Assembly: GCA_905220665.1 (NCBI GenBank)
Contig: CAJNAR010000162.1
Coordinates: 352,635 to 416,634, forward strand
From: Albugo candida
Taxonomy: Eukaryota; Oomycota; Peronosporomycetes; Albuginales; Albuginaceae
Direction of reading: 5' to 3'
Length of the DNA stretch: 64,000 nt
Both the position numbers and the translations under genes were made by a program. Shown here in pieces: positions 1-12,600 of this stretch. The notes beneath the pieces were generated by a model. The model saw nothing but the letters and a program-made list of their open reading frames with translations, was not told the DNA's origin and made no database searches. Positions within the stretch are counted from its first letter, which is position 1. The number at the start of each line of letters is the position of its first letter.

Positions 1-1506
1 AGTGTATACCATTGACTACTTTATCGTTGCTGACATTGAGGTTGAAGATTAAGGCTCCCGCACTGGCTTTGCCCACTTTCAGAGCCTGACCAGCCAATTC
101 AAACCCATTCATGTGCTGAATTGCGTTGATAGCACACGTTTCGTCACCAAATTCGATAAAACCAAAGCCACGATGCAAGCCAGATTCTGATGATGATACC
201 GCAGTCATCACACAATGCTTGATTTCGCCAAATGGCGCAAAAATGCTCTGACCGTACTGATGAGCCCGTATTTCCTTTGATTTATAATGAACTCACCTCA
301 ACATGACGACTATTTAGCTCTGTTCGCACACCCCCAATGTATACGCATTTGGTTGGAACACTGCATCAAGACTTTATCAGTCAGAGGATTGGATGTCTGG
401 GATGATAAAGGTACTTTTTAATGGCTTCTCTACCAATGTGTAGTGCTGCTTCCGAATCCTTGGGATTTTGGTTGCCACGATGAGGACGACCGACCTATGA
501 TACGCTCGATTACGACACGAATCTCTTTCACAAGACATGGACGTACTTTAATTGTCCGATTGGCCAATATACTCCCATTCAAAACCTGAACGGCGCTCTC
601 TGCAGCTAAGACATCGTCAAACTCTAGAAAGCAGAATCCTTTCGATCGACCGGTCCTTTTAGAGTAAATTGTAAGCTGACTGCTTCGAAATGACTCCCAT
701 GTTGTAGATACATACCCTGGTTCCATTGACAGATCAATCGAGTGAATGGCTCCAAATGGCGCAAAGAAATTGCGAATATCATTTTCCTTGAGCTCATAGT
801 ACAGATTACCAACGTATAATCGCTTGGCAAACTCTATCGGAGTCAAAGAAGTACTGGGTAAGCTTTGTGAAAGCAGATTGGCTTGAGCAAGTGCTCGAGC
901 TTTTGCAATTTCAGGATCCAGCGCGGTCTATCAAATAGAAGAGTAGTAAACCCACTAAACAAAACAAATAGAAACAGATAGAACACGAGACAGAAACAAA
1001 AAAAGGATCTCAATAAACGTTTGATATCAGAGCATTTCATGCAAAAGAGTACGATGAAACAATTTGGATGGATTTCACAGCCGCGTAAACCATCCAATCC
1101 TTGTTTCAATTTTGATACTAGAGCCATACTTTTGGCGTGTTGTAGCATACCTTTGTAATAGAACGTCTTGATGGACTGGTCCAATTCTTCTCTTGCACGA
1201 CAGACGAAAGCTTCTTAACTATGTCGTTGAGTACTTCTACAGCCAAATCACGTTGTCAGCTGTGTCTTTATTGCGGGTCTATGGATTACTCTTTCCGGAT
1301 GACGTCACTGGTCCATCGCTTTTTGTACTATCTATCAATTCCTGTGAGGTTGCAGACAGCGCAGAGACGACTCCGGTGTCTGACTCCCAGCGAGATCGCC
1401 GCGGTCGTTTGGTCGAAGTCTTATGTGGAGGTTCTTCTTTGTAAAGACATTTCTTTACGCATGTTGATTGCTTGATTTGCTGGTGGTCTTGCACTGAATC
1501 AACCAT
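1..1506 (-). CDS. PUF60: PUF60-like poly(U)-binding splicing factor (partial, multi-exon)
   Basis: RNA-binding protein of the PUF60/half-pint family, expected in the nucleus in U2/3' splice-site recognition. Exons on the minus strand, inferred from frame and splice sites: 1506-1290, 1213 to about 1053 (3' end uncertain), 927-716, 655-547, 494-415, 360-297 and 256 to beyond position 1. The introns are 76, about 125, 60, 52, 54 and 40 nt. RRM1 starts with RLYVGNLYYEL, has RNP1 KGFCFLEF after the 655 junction, and ends IKVGRP across the 546-495 intron. RRM2 has RNP2 CVYIGGV, then SIFAPFGEIKHCVM, RNP1 RGFGFIEF and GQALKVGKA, the order typical of PUF60. The N-terminus has an RS-like basic patch (KRPRRSRWE). 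The third RRM/UHM expected in the family lies outside the window. It is followed on the same strand by the PH/FYVE gene, 160 bp upstream of this start. Confidence 0.78.
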
Positions 1507-1666
1507 AGCAAAGAAATTGGAGCGTATTCGAAATGTAAGAATTCGAATTGAATGTGAAACGCTACTATTGGTAGAAAATTATATTACATGTTATTGGAGA
1601 CAATTCGACATTTATATCCAATTAATACCGTTATATGGGTAGGGCTCTAATAAGTGCGCGCGCTAT

Positions 1667-4600
1667 TTACCATGTTTCCGACAAGTCGGAGTCCGCTTCC
1701 ACATTCCAGACGCGATCCATTGGGTACGCACTTGTGGGCGAATCGATAGAGTCTTGCCTCATCATACGCGTTCGTATGGCCTCTACAGAGTCTCGCGACT
1801 CAATTCCGTGTGCCATTACGAAAAGATCCAAATTAGAGCGCGAAGAAGTAAGTTGACGATCATCATTCCTTCGAAAATCTTGGTCAAAGTTCAGTGTTTC
1901 TGTACGAAGATTGTAGCTCGATCTCGATATTCCTGTGCTTAGTTTCCTCTCTCCTTCCTCCCGTAAAAGCTCTTCTGTGCTCAATAGAAGCGCTCCCGAA
2001 TCTGTGCTCGCTCTTCGGAATAATTGTACGGGTGCGATATCGGCGATGGCTCCACCAGCAGCCTCGAAACAGGTCTTACAATGCCGTACAGCCGTCATAA
2101 TGCCTCCCTCTGGAATGGCTTTGCGCAAAGAGGAGCATTTTCCGCAAAGCCATTTCCCACAGCGATGACAGCCATGAGGACGTCTAAAGAGCTTGAATGA
2201 TATTTTACAATCTTCACAATGCGATACAGAGCTCTTGTGGGTTTTCTTCAGCTTACATGCCAGTGTGCTAAAGTTTTGAGATAGGGTTTGGATACTATCC
2301 ACCGCTTTCGACAGAACTTGCTTCCATTGATCTCGATCTTCTAGTTTGGTAGCGCTAAAATGAAGCTCGCGTGTCGAATGTGGAGACTTGCTGCTTGGTG
2401 ACGATGAACGTCCCGATGTCCAAGTGGCCATATTGGCGTCATGTCCGTACGCTGTGATGAAGAGACCATGATGTCCAACGGAGGAATGGTTCACAGTTTG
2501 GCCGTGGGTGTACCGAGCTCGAACAGATAACGGGATGATCCATTTCCAAGTGATGCGATGTGATTCCTCAACGTCTCCTGGATAAAAATACCACAATTTG
2601 TATGAAGTGTACTCATATACAACGAGTGCTTTTTGCCATCCTCGATTCCCGCTTCGTTCTTGAAACAAATAGCCAAACACACATCCATCGCCTTTGATAA
2701 AAGATGATCCAAAGCCGTATGCGGATGAGTATGATGGACGCGTAATTTGCTGAATGATACTTTCCTGGAACACTGGCTGAGTTGGAACTGCTGCTGCAAC
2801 ATCAGCGGCTGCTTTGGCAGCAGCATCTGCAACTGAAGAAGAGACTGTAGGACTACGTGATTCGCTCGATCCAGAAGATGCTAAGGGACCTCGAGTGCAT
2901 GTATCGGGTATGACCGCAATGGGGATTGAGATGATACTGAGTGTCGGGTCTTTGGCTGATTTCGTCTCTAATGTGGAAAACAACAATTGCCAGCGCTCAT
3001 TCTTCCCCATGATGGTCTGAATTCTCAATTGGCTCCTAGTTTTTGGTTCTGTATAACATATTTTCAATGCCTGCACGACAAGCTTAATATTCGACATGGC
3101 GTCCGTCCCGTCCAAAGAAGAAGATGATGTCCCATGCACGTTGAAGGCGCGTTCTAAAAGCGGTAGTAGCGTGGCCTTGGGTGATTCTGTGTCCAACAAA
3201 CGATCAATTACGGGACACTTTCGAGATCGTTTGCCTTTGAAATCACCGACAAAGAAGACGAGCATTTTGGTAATCTCTCCAAGTAGTAAGCTCCACATTG
3301 GGTACTTTTCGTAGCATTTCAAAAGGACTCCAAGAAGATCTGTGCTTACAAACATACGATCCAGCCGACGAGATTCATTCGATACGACAGCGTTCAAAAA
3401 CTTGACGATACTCCATAGATGGTACCCAGAAGCCTGGCGGGCTTCCAACAGTATCACTTGCTTTAGAAACACAATCAGCTGATGACCATTCCGTTCCATT
3501 CCAGTGATCAGACATTCGCGAAGACGCCGGTATTCTCTAACACTGTTACGCCAATCGTCTGTACAAAAGACTTCGAGCTCGTTCAGATCCCCTGAAATGA
3601 CCGCTTCAAGTCGTTCAATCCAAACTTTCTGTTCCGTCTCTGAAGAAGCTGCAAAATACTCAATGGTCCCGTCTGTGAGACTTTGTTTGTTTTCGAGAGA
3701 CCCGTGCAATTTATCACTCCAAGACGCTTTATTCTCGCGATCAACCTGAGACTTGAGCTTGACAATGAATCCAAATGGATGCCAATCACTGCTCTCAACA
3801 CTTTCGATGTCTTCAAGTGGAAGAAGTACCTGAAAACCTTTTTGATTGTGCACAAAACCATCACCAATGGATTTCGGAGACGTAGCATCTCTTCCATCCG
3901 GTGGAAAGCCATTAAACGCATCCATACTTTCTTCACGAGCCCTTACTGATGTCACGCGAACACCCAACATGCAATTGACCTGGACCAAGCATGGCTGGAC
4001 TTTGTTCAAAAGCTTCTTCTTCTGTACAAGCCGGCCTTCATGCACAAGATGCGTTGCACACATGAAGTTTGCACAATCAATCCCAGACGCGAGTGCAGCC
4101 GATAGCGATGATGTATTACGAGAGCCTTTGGTACCGACAGAAGCTTGCTTGATCGCATACGAACTGGTTTGCTGTGCAGCCTCTGCGAATTCCACAGTCT
4201 CCGTCAGCTCGAACAAGTGCATGAGAATCGTCGCACACGCTGGTCGTGGAACTCCTTCGTACAAAAGCGATAATGAGCGCTTGCCTTCGGGTACACGGCC
4301 ATCCGTGTGCTTGTCACCAAATTTGCCACACCTTCGTTCCATATCGGTCGTTAATGTGCTCCAAAATGCGAGCTCCTTGATCATTTGGTCGAATAGAGAC
4401 GAGAGGGTGCTTTCTTGATTGGCCATACACAAATGAACAATATGCCGGACTTTACGCGAAGTGTACTTGCGCATTGCCGAATTGGCTGCGTCCCGAGAAG
4501 CTCCCGAGATCGACACGTACTCTTCTTGGCCAGTGATCCGATCGATCGGGATCGTCTTTGCTGAGATCGCTACACCACGAGGTGTGAGATATGGAGCATG

Positions 4601-5770
4601 AAGCATTTCCCGAAGAAGAAGAAACGAATTCTCAATTGTGTCGCGCTCAAACAGACTTCGTGGTGGTGTGAAGCTGACCAATGTCTTCAAAAGCTTCTCA
4701 AACAATTGTGTCGCAAACAACGCCTCCATTGATGCGTCCGTGTGGTCCGAGTAACACAAATGCAGCAAGAACGTGCGAATATCGTCATATCCAATGTTTC
4801 CAAGCAGTAAATCAGTGTCGGACAAATCTGGAGCGCTATCATTAAACGCGAGGTAATGGAGAATACATCCACCTTTTTCGCCGCGAACTGCAAAGTAGTG
4901 GAGAATTTGTGAAGCCAAATTCGCTGTAAGTGGGGTCAGAATCCCTCTATCGACAAGTGGAAGGCTCTTTTCGACGTTAGGTTCTGCTTCCTCTTCATGC
5001 ACCATATCATCATGACCAAAATCTGACTCATTTGATGAAGTTGATTGATCGGAACGAGTACGAAATCGAAGAGGATCTTTCTCTTTGCCCTCGGAATCTC
5101 TTTCTCCATGCTTTAGTGTCGCCATTTCCATAAAACAATCCTCCAAGAAACTCATTTTTCGTGAGCGTTCACCGTCTTCTCGAAGCACTTTGACTTCCGC
5201 CTGAACCATTTCCTCCATTTCTGTCATCATAGCTTGCATCTCCATCTTCTCACTCTGTGTATCATCTCTTCCTCTCGATTTCCGCTTTATCTCATTTGAT
5301 TCCGCATGCATCCTCTCCTTCTTCATCGCTGACACATTCTTTGCTTCCTTACGCAATTTCTCGAATGCTGCGACCCAAATCGCGCGGCAATTGTGATCGC
5401 CAGGCTCACACATTCGCAAGCTATTGGCTGCATTCCCGAGGATGATAAATGATGTCGCGAGTGTTCGCGTGTGTTGATGCGCTTCTTCATCCAAAGAAAT
5501 GCTCACAAGCTCCACAATCCGTTCGCGTGCAAACAGATTCATGCGAAGTTTGGCAGTCATTCGCTTGAGAAGAAGCTCGAGCATTTGCATACTGAAACTC
5601 TCATTCAATAATTCCCTTAAGGAATGCGAATCTGTCATCAGTGCGTCGACAAACCGCTCGACATGGACGCGAACGTTTTCAGTAGAAAGTTCTGTATGGG
5701 GTTTCGGCGGCGAAATTGCATCGACACGCGGTGTAGAAGGCGGCGTGGAGGATGAAACTTGCGACAGCAT
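1667..5770 (-). CDS. PH and variant FYVE domain protein, 1367 aa, intronless
   Basis: Large cytoplasmic protein predicted to bind phosphoinositide membranes. The N-terminal half (about residues 20-550) is helical with charged stretches and looks armadillo-like. It includes an acidic/Lys-rich coiled region near residues 150-230. A first split PH domain spans about 570-725, beginning near HEGRLVQKKKLLNK and ending near VWIERLEAVISGDL, with a long insert. A second PH domain spans about 1026-1160 (YLFQERSGNRGWQKALVV to DQWKQVLSKAVDSI). A zinc finger at about 1180-1240 has CEDCKISF, RRPHGCHRCG and CGKCS, so the cysteine spacing is FYVE-like. The N-terminal WxxD element is missing and the basic RRHHCR core is altered. 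A Ser-rich tail follows. No enzymatic domain is visible. The domain order is close to several oomycete PH-FYVE proteins, but I cannot name the orthologue. Confidence 0.85.
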   Translation of the reverse strand: MLSQVSSSTPPSTPRVDAISPPKPHTELSTENVRVHVERFVDALMTDSHSLRELLNESFSMQMLELLLKRMTAKLRMNLFARERIVELVSISLDEEAHQHTRTLATSFIILGNAANSLRMCEPGDHNCRAIWVAAFEKLRKEAKNVSAMKKERMHAESNEIKRKSRGRDDTQSEKMEMQAMMTEMEEMVQAEVKVLREDGERSRKMSFLEDCFMEMATLKHGERDSEGKEKDPLRFRTRSDQSTSSNESDFGHDDMVHEEEAEPNVEKSLPLVDRGILTPLTANLASQILHYFAVRGEKGGCILHYLAFNDSAPDLSDTDLLLGNIGYDDIRTFLLHLCYSDHTDASMEALFATQLFEKLLKTLVSFTPPRSLFERDTIENSFLLLREMLHAPYLTPRGVAISAKTIPIDRITGQEEYVSISGASRDAANSAMRKYTSRKVRHIVHLCMANQESTLSSLFDQMIKELAFWSTLTTDMERRCGKFGDKHTDGRVPEGKRSLSLLYEGVPRPACATILMHLFELTETVEFAEAAQQTSSYAIKQASVGTKGSRNTSSLSAALASGIDCANFMCATHLVHEGRLVQKKKLLNKVQPCLVQVNCMLGVRVTSVRAREESMDAFNGFPPDGRDATSPKSIGDGFVHNQKGFQVLLPLEDIESVESSDWHPFGFIVKLKSQVDRENKASWSDKLHGSLENKQSLTDGTIEYFAASSETEQKVWIERLEAVISGDLNELEVFCTDDWRNSVREYRRLRECLITGMERNGHQLIVFLKQVILLEARQASGYHLWSIVKFLNAVVSNESRRLDRMFVSTDLLGVLLKCYEKYPMWSLLLGEITKMLVFFVGDFKGKRSRKCPVIDRLLDTESPKATLLPLLERAFNVHGTSSSSLDGTDAMSNIKLVVQALKICYTEPKTRSQLRIQTIMGKNERWQLLFSTLETKSAKDPTLSIISIPIAVIPDTCTRGPLASSGSSESRSPTVSSSVADAAAKAAADVAAAVPTQPVFQESIIQQITRPSYSSAYGFGSSFIKGDGCVFGYLFQERSGNRGWQKALVVYEYTSYKLWYFYPGDVEESHRITWKWIIPLSVRARYTHGQTVNHSSVGHHGLFITAYGHDANMATWTSGRSSSPSSKSPHSTRELHFSATKLEDRDQWKQVLSKAVDSIQTLSQNFSTLACKLKKTHKSSVSHCEDCKISFKLFRRPHGCHRCGKWLCGKCSSLRKAIPEGGIMTAVRHCKTCFEAAGGAIADIAPVQLFRRASTDSGALLLSTEELLREEGERKLSTGISRSSYNLRTETLNFDQDFRRNDDRQLTSSRSNLDLFVMAHGIESRDSVEAIRTRMMRQDSIDSPTSAYPMDRVWNVEADSDLSETW

Positions 5771-6660
5771 GGCTACGAAGCTTTACCGTAGTGATGCCAA
5801 TGAGAAAGGAAGGCGAAGAGGTCTTAAAATAGATCAAAGTCGCCAAGAATGGAGAAAATAGGTGTCGAGGAGCTTGGAACAATTTTGATGCGATATGTTC
5901 TGACTCCAATGGAGTACCCCGCGAATAGGTGGCGGTAGGGTACAGAGCATGGCATTAGCGTAAGCTCATGATAGAGGACGAAATGACGCAATAGGAATTG
6001 AGTTTGCCGATGCAAAATAGGATTACGTATGGTTTTAAGAATAGAGATTGCGAGATGAGAGGGAGATGGTAGGCTGACGAGCTACTTTGTCAATTACACA
6101 TGGTTTTTGAGCCAGTTGATGTATACATATATGGAGAATCCTCGTTTCTTGAAGAGGAGTAGGCATTGGCAAAGATATATTAGGTAGAAAACGCACTTAT
6201 AAGGTAATGGGAATGTATCGTATGGCGGAATCCGCGGCATCGGTGCAGAAATAACGACGCAATTGTCGTCGATAAAGATGTTTGAAGACAATAGATAATA
6301 GTATTAGTTTATGAAGGGGCGTGGATAGATAGAATGGAGGCTTTTTACTGTTTGAAGGAGACTTCCGAACTATTGTATCAAATCAAACGGACGTAAAAGC
6401 GTAAAGCCGTACAGGCTACAGAGACCGTTCTCGCGTGATATTGTTCATTCTATTATTGCCTTTATTAGAACCTCTATGAAATGATACTATAAAATCTCCT
6501 TGAGGTTTTCCTATATAATTCTCAATCGAATCTGTTCGACTTCTTGCGCGAGGAAGAACCAACGCACGCAATTCACCCATACAGATTTCTCTTTTCTCTT
6601 CGTCCTGACACATTGTAATACTGTCAAATTGTACAATCCGATCGTATCGATCGCATAATT
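5771..6660. promoter_or_regulatory. Divergent intergenic region
   Basis: This 890-bp gap separates the divergent starts of the PH/FYVE gene (minus) and the UBR ligase (plus). Only short chance ORFs occur. It must hold both promoters, but I recognise no specific element. Confidence 0.4.
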
Positions 6661-9600
6661 ATGCAAATTGAAAAGAAACCAACCAATGCGCATCATGTCC
6701 AGGAATTAATGAAGGCGATGCTAAACGCACCCAAAGATTGGAGTTTTTCATGTGATCTCACATCGGAACATCTATGGAATTTACAATCTCACCCCACACT
6801 TCCTCTTCAGCTCCAACAGCTCCATTATCTCATCGTTTTTGATGACGAAATGCTTTCCGTGTTACGACGAAAAAGCGCCAAACGCATGTGCGCTTGCGAA
6901 TTCAAACCCGGAGACATCGCGTGGAACTGTAAGGAGTGTCAGGTAAGAGCCATTACTTATGTGCGTTTGTCCATCTTAAGTTCGAATCGCTGTAGGTCGA
7001 TGAAACATGCGTTATGTGCAACGATTGCTTTATTGCTAGCGACCATACGGATCACCAAGTGTTTTTCTATTACACACACAGCGGAGGATGTTGTGATTGC
7101 GGGGATCCAGAAGCCTGGGCGCCAGAAGGATTTTGTTCAGAGCACAAGGTGAGTTTTCAGGATACATGCAATCGGAAGCTAAGCGTGGTTTCTAGGGTGC
7201 TCAAGATAAGGATCTTAGTGCTGGAATTCCATCCGCGATGATCGAAAATGCACGTGCGTGCTTGGGAATTGTCGTACATACAATCGTCGATATCATTTTG
7301 GATGCAAGAAGAGCGGCTATTATTCGGGAGGAAGATATCTCGCGGGCTCGACAAACATTCGCAAAAGAATCTTCAGAGAAGCGGTACACCGTTTTGATCT
7401 ATCACAATGAGCTCCAAAGCTCCCAGGACTTTGCAACTGCACTCAGTCAAGCGCATCCGGCCGTCGCGGTATGAAGTAACAATTGGAAAGAGTGCTGGTC
7501 GATACTGATGTTGATACTTTTGATAGTATCAGATGCTGAAGCTTGTGAATGAGACATCTACGCAAAAGCAGAGCGTTGTACGGAGTAACACCACTCGGGA
7601 AGATGCTTTAGAGCTTGCTGAAGCGCTTCATCGTCATGGAATCGTCTGCTCAATCGTGTCCAATGATTTCAAAATACGTGTCTCCGTGATCAGCGGTCTC
7701 ATTCAGTATTTGGTGGCGCTTGCCAATCTTTCCGATGGATTCTGTCGAGTGATCTGCGAGCAGGTGAGGGATTCTCTTTCATCGTACTTGACGACCTGCT
7801 AATTGTCGCCTTGAGTAGTTTGTCGATTTGAACGCCGAAGACTGGGATCATGATAATCGTACTGAGCTCAAAGAGGAACAGAATCGAAAGGTCGAGGCGT
7901 ATGCACTTGTTCGAAATTCGATTCTGGCAGATTCGTTCCTGCCGAAAAAGGAGAGCGACGCATTACACAGTCTACTGATGGCACTGCTTGCGGATCCGTT
8001 GTTCAAGCGAAGCTTTGCGATCGCATTCACCTATGCTTATGATCAATTGTATCGCGAATTTGTGGCTGGAATCGGAAGCTCGAACCTGACGATATTAGCA
8101 TTTAGCGTGCAATTCTTCAATCGCGCGAGCTTTGTCAGACTCCTTGTGGAGAAACATGATTTACTAAGCGTTTTAGTGACGACGATACTGGAAACCTTAC
8201 AGTCAAAATTCCGCATTCTCGAGGCCAACGATACCGATTTGAAGCTTAAAGACGCCCATGAGATCAACGGAGAAGATGTGCAGCTCGTGTGGCGAGAATA
8301 CGTTTCGGACGGCAGCAAAATCAAAGTCTTGGAGCGACGTAATTACTGGGATTTATATGCGGCGGTGGTCCTCAAGTCAAAACCGTCGATTGTCGAGTAC
8401 CTGGATCTCGATCCTTTGTCTGCTGAAAGCAATTGGGTCACAACACCACAAACGCGAATCAAACTGTTTCTCTCGTGCCTTCCAGTGAAAACAGCACTAC
8501 CAGGTCGTCATGAAATCGATCTAGCCTCACCCGTTTTTGTGTATCGTCGGTATATGTCTGGACTACTTGACCTTCGGTACGCCTTACAAATCGACGGAGT
8601 TGCCGAGCAATTCATCTCAATGCATCACGGGAAATATTATGTGCAGTTCTTGCTGTATCTTTCACATCTTCAAGGCGTTTATCCGGAGACTCGAAGACTT
8701 GGTGACCATGTGGAAATGGAATCTCGGGCGTGGGTCGCCGCGGTCGAATACGTCTCCACTGTATGCGATGTATTCACTTGGATAATTACGAATGTGATGA
8801 AGAACAATCGAGTGAATGGCTTGGAGATGACTCCGACGCAGGCGCCAAAGACAGTACGTCTGGTGGGTGAACTCGTTCGACCGCTAATGGACTCGTTCTA
8901 CTTTTGGCTGATTTCGCGAAACAAGTATTACCCTCCAAAAGAGTTTCAAGCTGGAGATTTGTTGCGAGAAGACCAAGTGGAAACCTCGATTTCGTGTCAC
9001 TTTCCGATCCATCGTGCGTTTGCGCAATTATTACGAACATTTTGTGATCTTCCACCGTATTTGGCGGCATTTTATCGGCTCATGCGAGCACCCTCGGCTG
9101 TGGAATCTTCATCCGTGTGGGTGCATTCGACTTGTTCTTCACTGGGCTTTTGGCATTGTGTCCAATATATCGAACCAGTGCTGCAAGCGATCGTATGGGA
9201 CGCTCAGGTTCACTGCGGTATGTGGGTCCGAAATGGAATGGCTGTGATGAATCACAGTATGAATTATGGTGAGCCTCCATTTTGCCTTCGATTTCGAGAT
9301 TTGGATCTATTGTTACTGCAATTCTCCTTCCAATTGGCACCAACCGACTGGCTTCTTTTTACCATTTTAGATCGATTCGGGATCACAAAAAGTTTTTTCG
9401 AACTCTCTTCGGAGCAGAATCGTTATGCACTCAACGCATTGGTCGCAGAATGTCTCAAATTATTCTCTCAACTGGCGACGGAGCTTCCACCAAAATTATT
9501 TGAGCGAGTAGAAGACTGTGAAATGGACAGAGACTCAAGCAAGCGCGTGCTCGATAGCTTGATTCCCTACCTGCGAAGAGAACTTATCCAACGGCTTTGT

Positions 9601-12600
9601 GTTGGTCCGTGTGGCCATAGTGACCTGTCCAAGATCGCAACTGAGTTTTTCTCCTCACATGAGCATTTATTTGCAAGCAACTTCTCGTCCGGGATCGTGT
9701 TGGATCAGATTTTGACGGAAATTTGCGTCATGCGAAAATCAGATGAGAAAACAACTGAACGCAAAGATACTGAAATGGATGAACATGGCGACGTTGATGG
9801 TGGTCATGATACTGGCGTCACATTTGCGGGAGGAACGCTTGATACAGCGACGACATCGACGTTGGGCAAACTTCAGTACCGGTTGAAACCAGAGCTTCTG
9901 TCAGAGTACAGCGCTTGTTTTGTGCATCTTACGAGGAAGCAGCACGAATCTGCTCATGATAATTGGCTCCATCATCGACTTCGACAGTCGAAAGAATGCA
10001 TGCAGCAAGAGATAGAAAATGGCTCACTGGAATCAAGTGAAAATTGGCGTGCGTTTCCGCTTGTTAGAGCGCTGGATCCATGTGCCCCAGGCTTTTATTG
10101 GTCTCGTCTTGCCATCCTGCATGAACAAGCGCGTTGGCTTGTCTTTGAGAGTTTATGGCATTCTACCAATTCGGATCGTCCTCATCGGAATTTGACGGTG
10201 CTATCGTGCGCCTTGCATCTACTGACACTGCAAGTGTATGTCATGGAAGACCTCGCGACCCTGGAGGACATCCCAGAGCTATCCGTCAAAGAAGAAGATC
10301 TCTCCATCAGCGCACAAACCTTGAAGAATGAGTTTCTCACGTGGTTGACGCAAGAAAATGTTCCTGAGAATGAGACTTGTTTGGAGTCGCGATGCTCACT
10401 ATTCGAACTCCTCTTGCGTTTGAATCCATGGAACCCATTTTACGACCATGACAGAAGCCTCGAGTGTACGGAAGAAGCCAATAAACGACTTCATTTGGAA
10501 GGCGATCAAAAGCACGAGCTTGGACGCGGTGTGGAATGGATCATTCGTCGACTTGCGCTGTTGGATGAGCGATGTCAAGACGCCGTCAACCAGAGAGCGA
10601 TTCGGACGCGAAGAATGTCACAAGAAAAACAGGAGCGTAATATATCATTGGCACAAAGAAGAAGAGAGGCACAGAAGAAAGCAATGGAAAGAATGCTACA
10701 ACGCCAAGCGGCCTTTGCAGCACAAGTGGAGCAAGTTGCAGACGATGAAATGCAGTCTGATGGTGCGTGTGTGCTCACAGAGAGTTTTGAAAAAGATGTC
10801 GGATCGTCTCGGCAAAGCTTGGACGTGGACATGACAATTGAATCGGATGCAAATGCCGAGAATTTGGAGTGTGCCATGTGCCATACGTGTGATCCGGAAG
10901 AAAGCTTTATGTGCTTTGTCGGATTCGCTCAAAGCTCGGCGGTATGTTCTCGTCTGCACGCAGGTGATGGGGTCCATACACAAGACGGAAAGCAGCAGTT
11001 GGCTTCCCTTTCCAGCTTTTGGACGAGTCCGATCGATGAGATGCATTTCGGAGAAGATGTGCCAGTTCACGTACGACTTTGTGGACACGCAGTGCATCAC
11101 AAATGCTGGGAATCGTACCACGCATCTCAGTTCCAACGTGTGATCACAGGAGCGCATCATCGTCACGCTTTGAATGCTGTTGATGTCACAAAGAAAGAGT
11201 TTCTGTGTCCATTGTGCAAGTCGATCAGCAACATTCTGATCCCAAATGTCAGTACAAAAGACCAAAATGCTCTTGAGGAAGCTCTTGATCGTTTGCACGG
11301 ATCCAATATGCCCAATGCGTCAAAACTCAAGTCGGCCGATTTCGTAAACGATTCCGAAGCCTCGCTGGAATGGCTGAAGCAAGTCGCGACAGGAACAAAT
11401 TTGAATCTTCAGTGCTACTCAACCCCTTCAGCCTCAACTATCAGCGCTCAAATTGTGGATAAGAAGCATTTACAAACGTCCACCACGATGCCAGCTGTTG
11501 AGTCGTGGCTTGAGCATGGTCTGGCGAGTTTGTGTATGGCGCTACATAAAGTCGCTTCCGGTGCGATGCAAAAGTCTCGGCCAGATCGGTACACCAATTC
11601 AGCTTGCCATGCACTCTTCCACACGCTTTTGTGTCTGTTTCTGACGAAAAAAGTCGATCAACACAAAAGCAAGGACGCTGAACCATTTTTGGCTGCGATG
11701 AAGTACCTACCGCTGATGCTTCGTCAGGTGGGGAGCTCCAAAATGCCGGCTACCATAAGTTCAACTCCGATGCAGCCAAGTCGACTTGTTGCATTGGCGG
11801 TAGAAGGATCCAATCCACAGAAATGGTGTGAACAGGATCCCATCAGCAAACTGAAAAAGCAGATTTATCAACTTTTGCATTTTGGTGGCTCTGAGATCAA
11901 ACCGGACGGATCCATTGTTCTTGAGGATGATCATCCAAGCACGCAAACACAAACCCGGAAACAAAGTCAATGGGAAAAGCTGCGAAGACCAATCAAGCCG
12001 CTTTTACTGAGCCATTTGGGAAGCGTGCTGATCAAAGGGATTTTATCTGCAGGTTGTCTGGAAGAAGCGTGGTTGATTGCTCGTCTTGTGGTTCTCGCGC
12101 GAATGATACAGACGTTGTTGTGGCTTTGTGTGTCTAACGATGCCATGGAAAAGAGTGATTGGATCGTGAAGAATGATGACTCGAACTTACAGACTCGAAC
12201 GCATACCAAGACATTTATTGAATGCTTTTTCGACCATATGGATGCATACGATTCGTCTGAGAAAGAAGCAGTTGCCGCTACTTTGATTGAAAAGCTGCGG
12301 GCAAAAGTTGCCAGGGCGTATGGGGCTACTGATACGACATGTTCATTCACCGATTGTGACGACCAAGGTGGTTTGAGAAGTCAGCTCGCATTGCTGACTC
12401 TTGTCGCAAACGAGGTCGTTCCTATCGCGAGTGTTGCTGTCTATGTGATTCAAACGCGCTTTAGCGAAGCCGTCAATGTGGAGCAGCCCACACAACAACC
12501 TTGGATGGTCTCGAACTCGGCAATCTCAAATCTTCAGTTGACTGGTGTATCGATGCTTTTAGGATCAGATTCGGGATGGTGGTCACTAGCGAATCGCTGG

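Noticed and set aside
3846..4418. 190-codon plus-strand ORF
   Set aside because: Lies fully antisense to the coding PH/FYVE gene and has no recognisable domain; a shadow frame.
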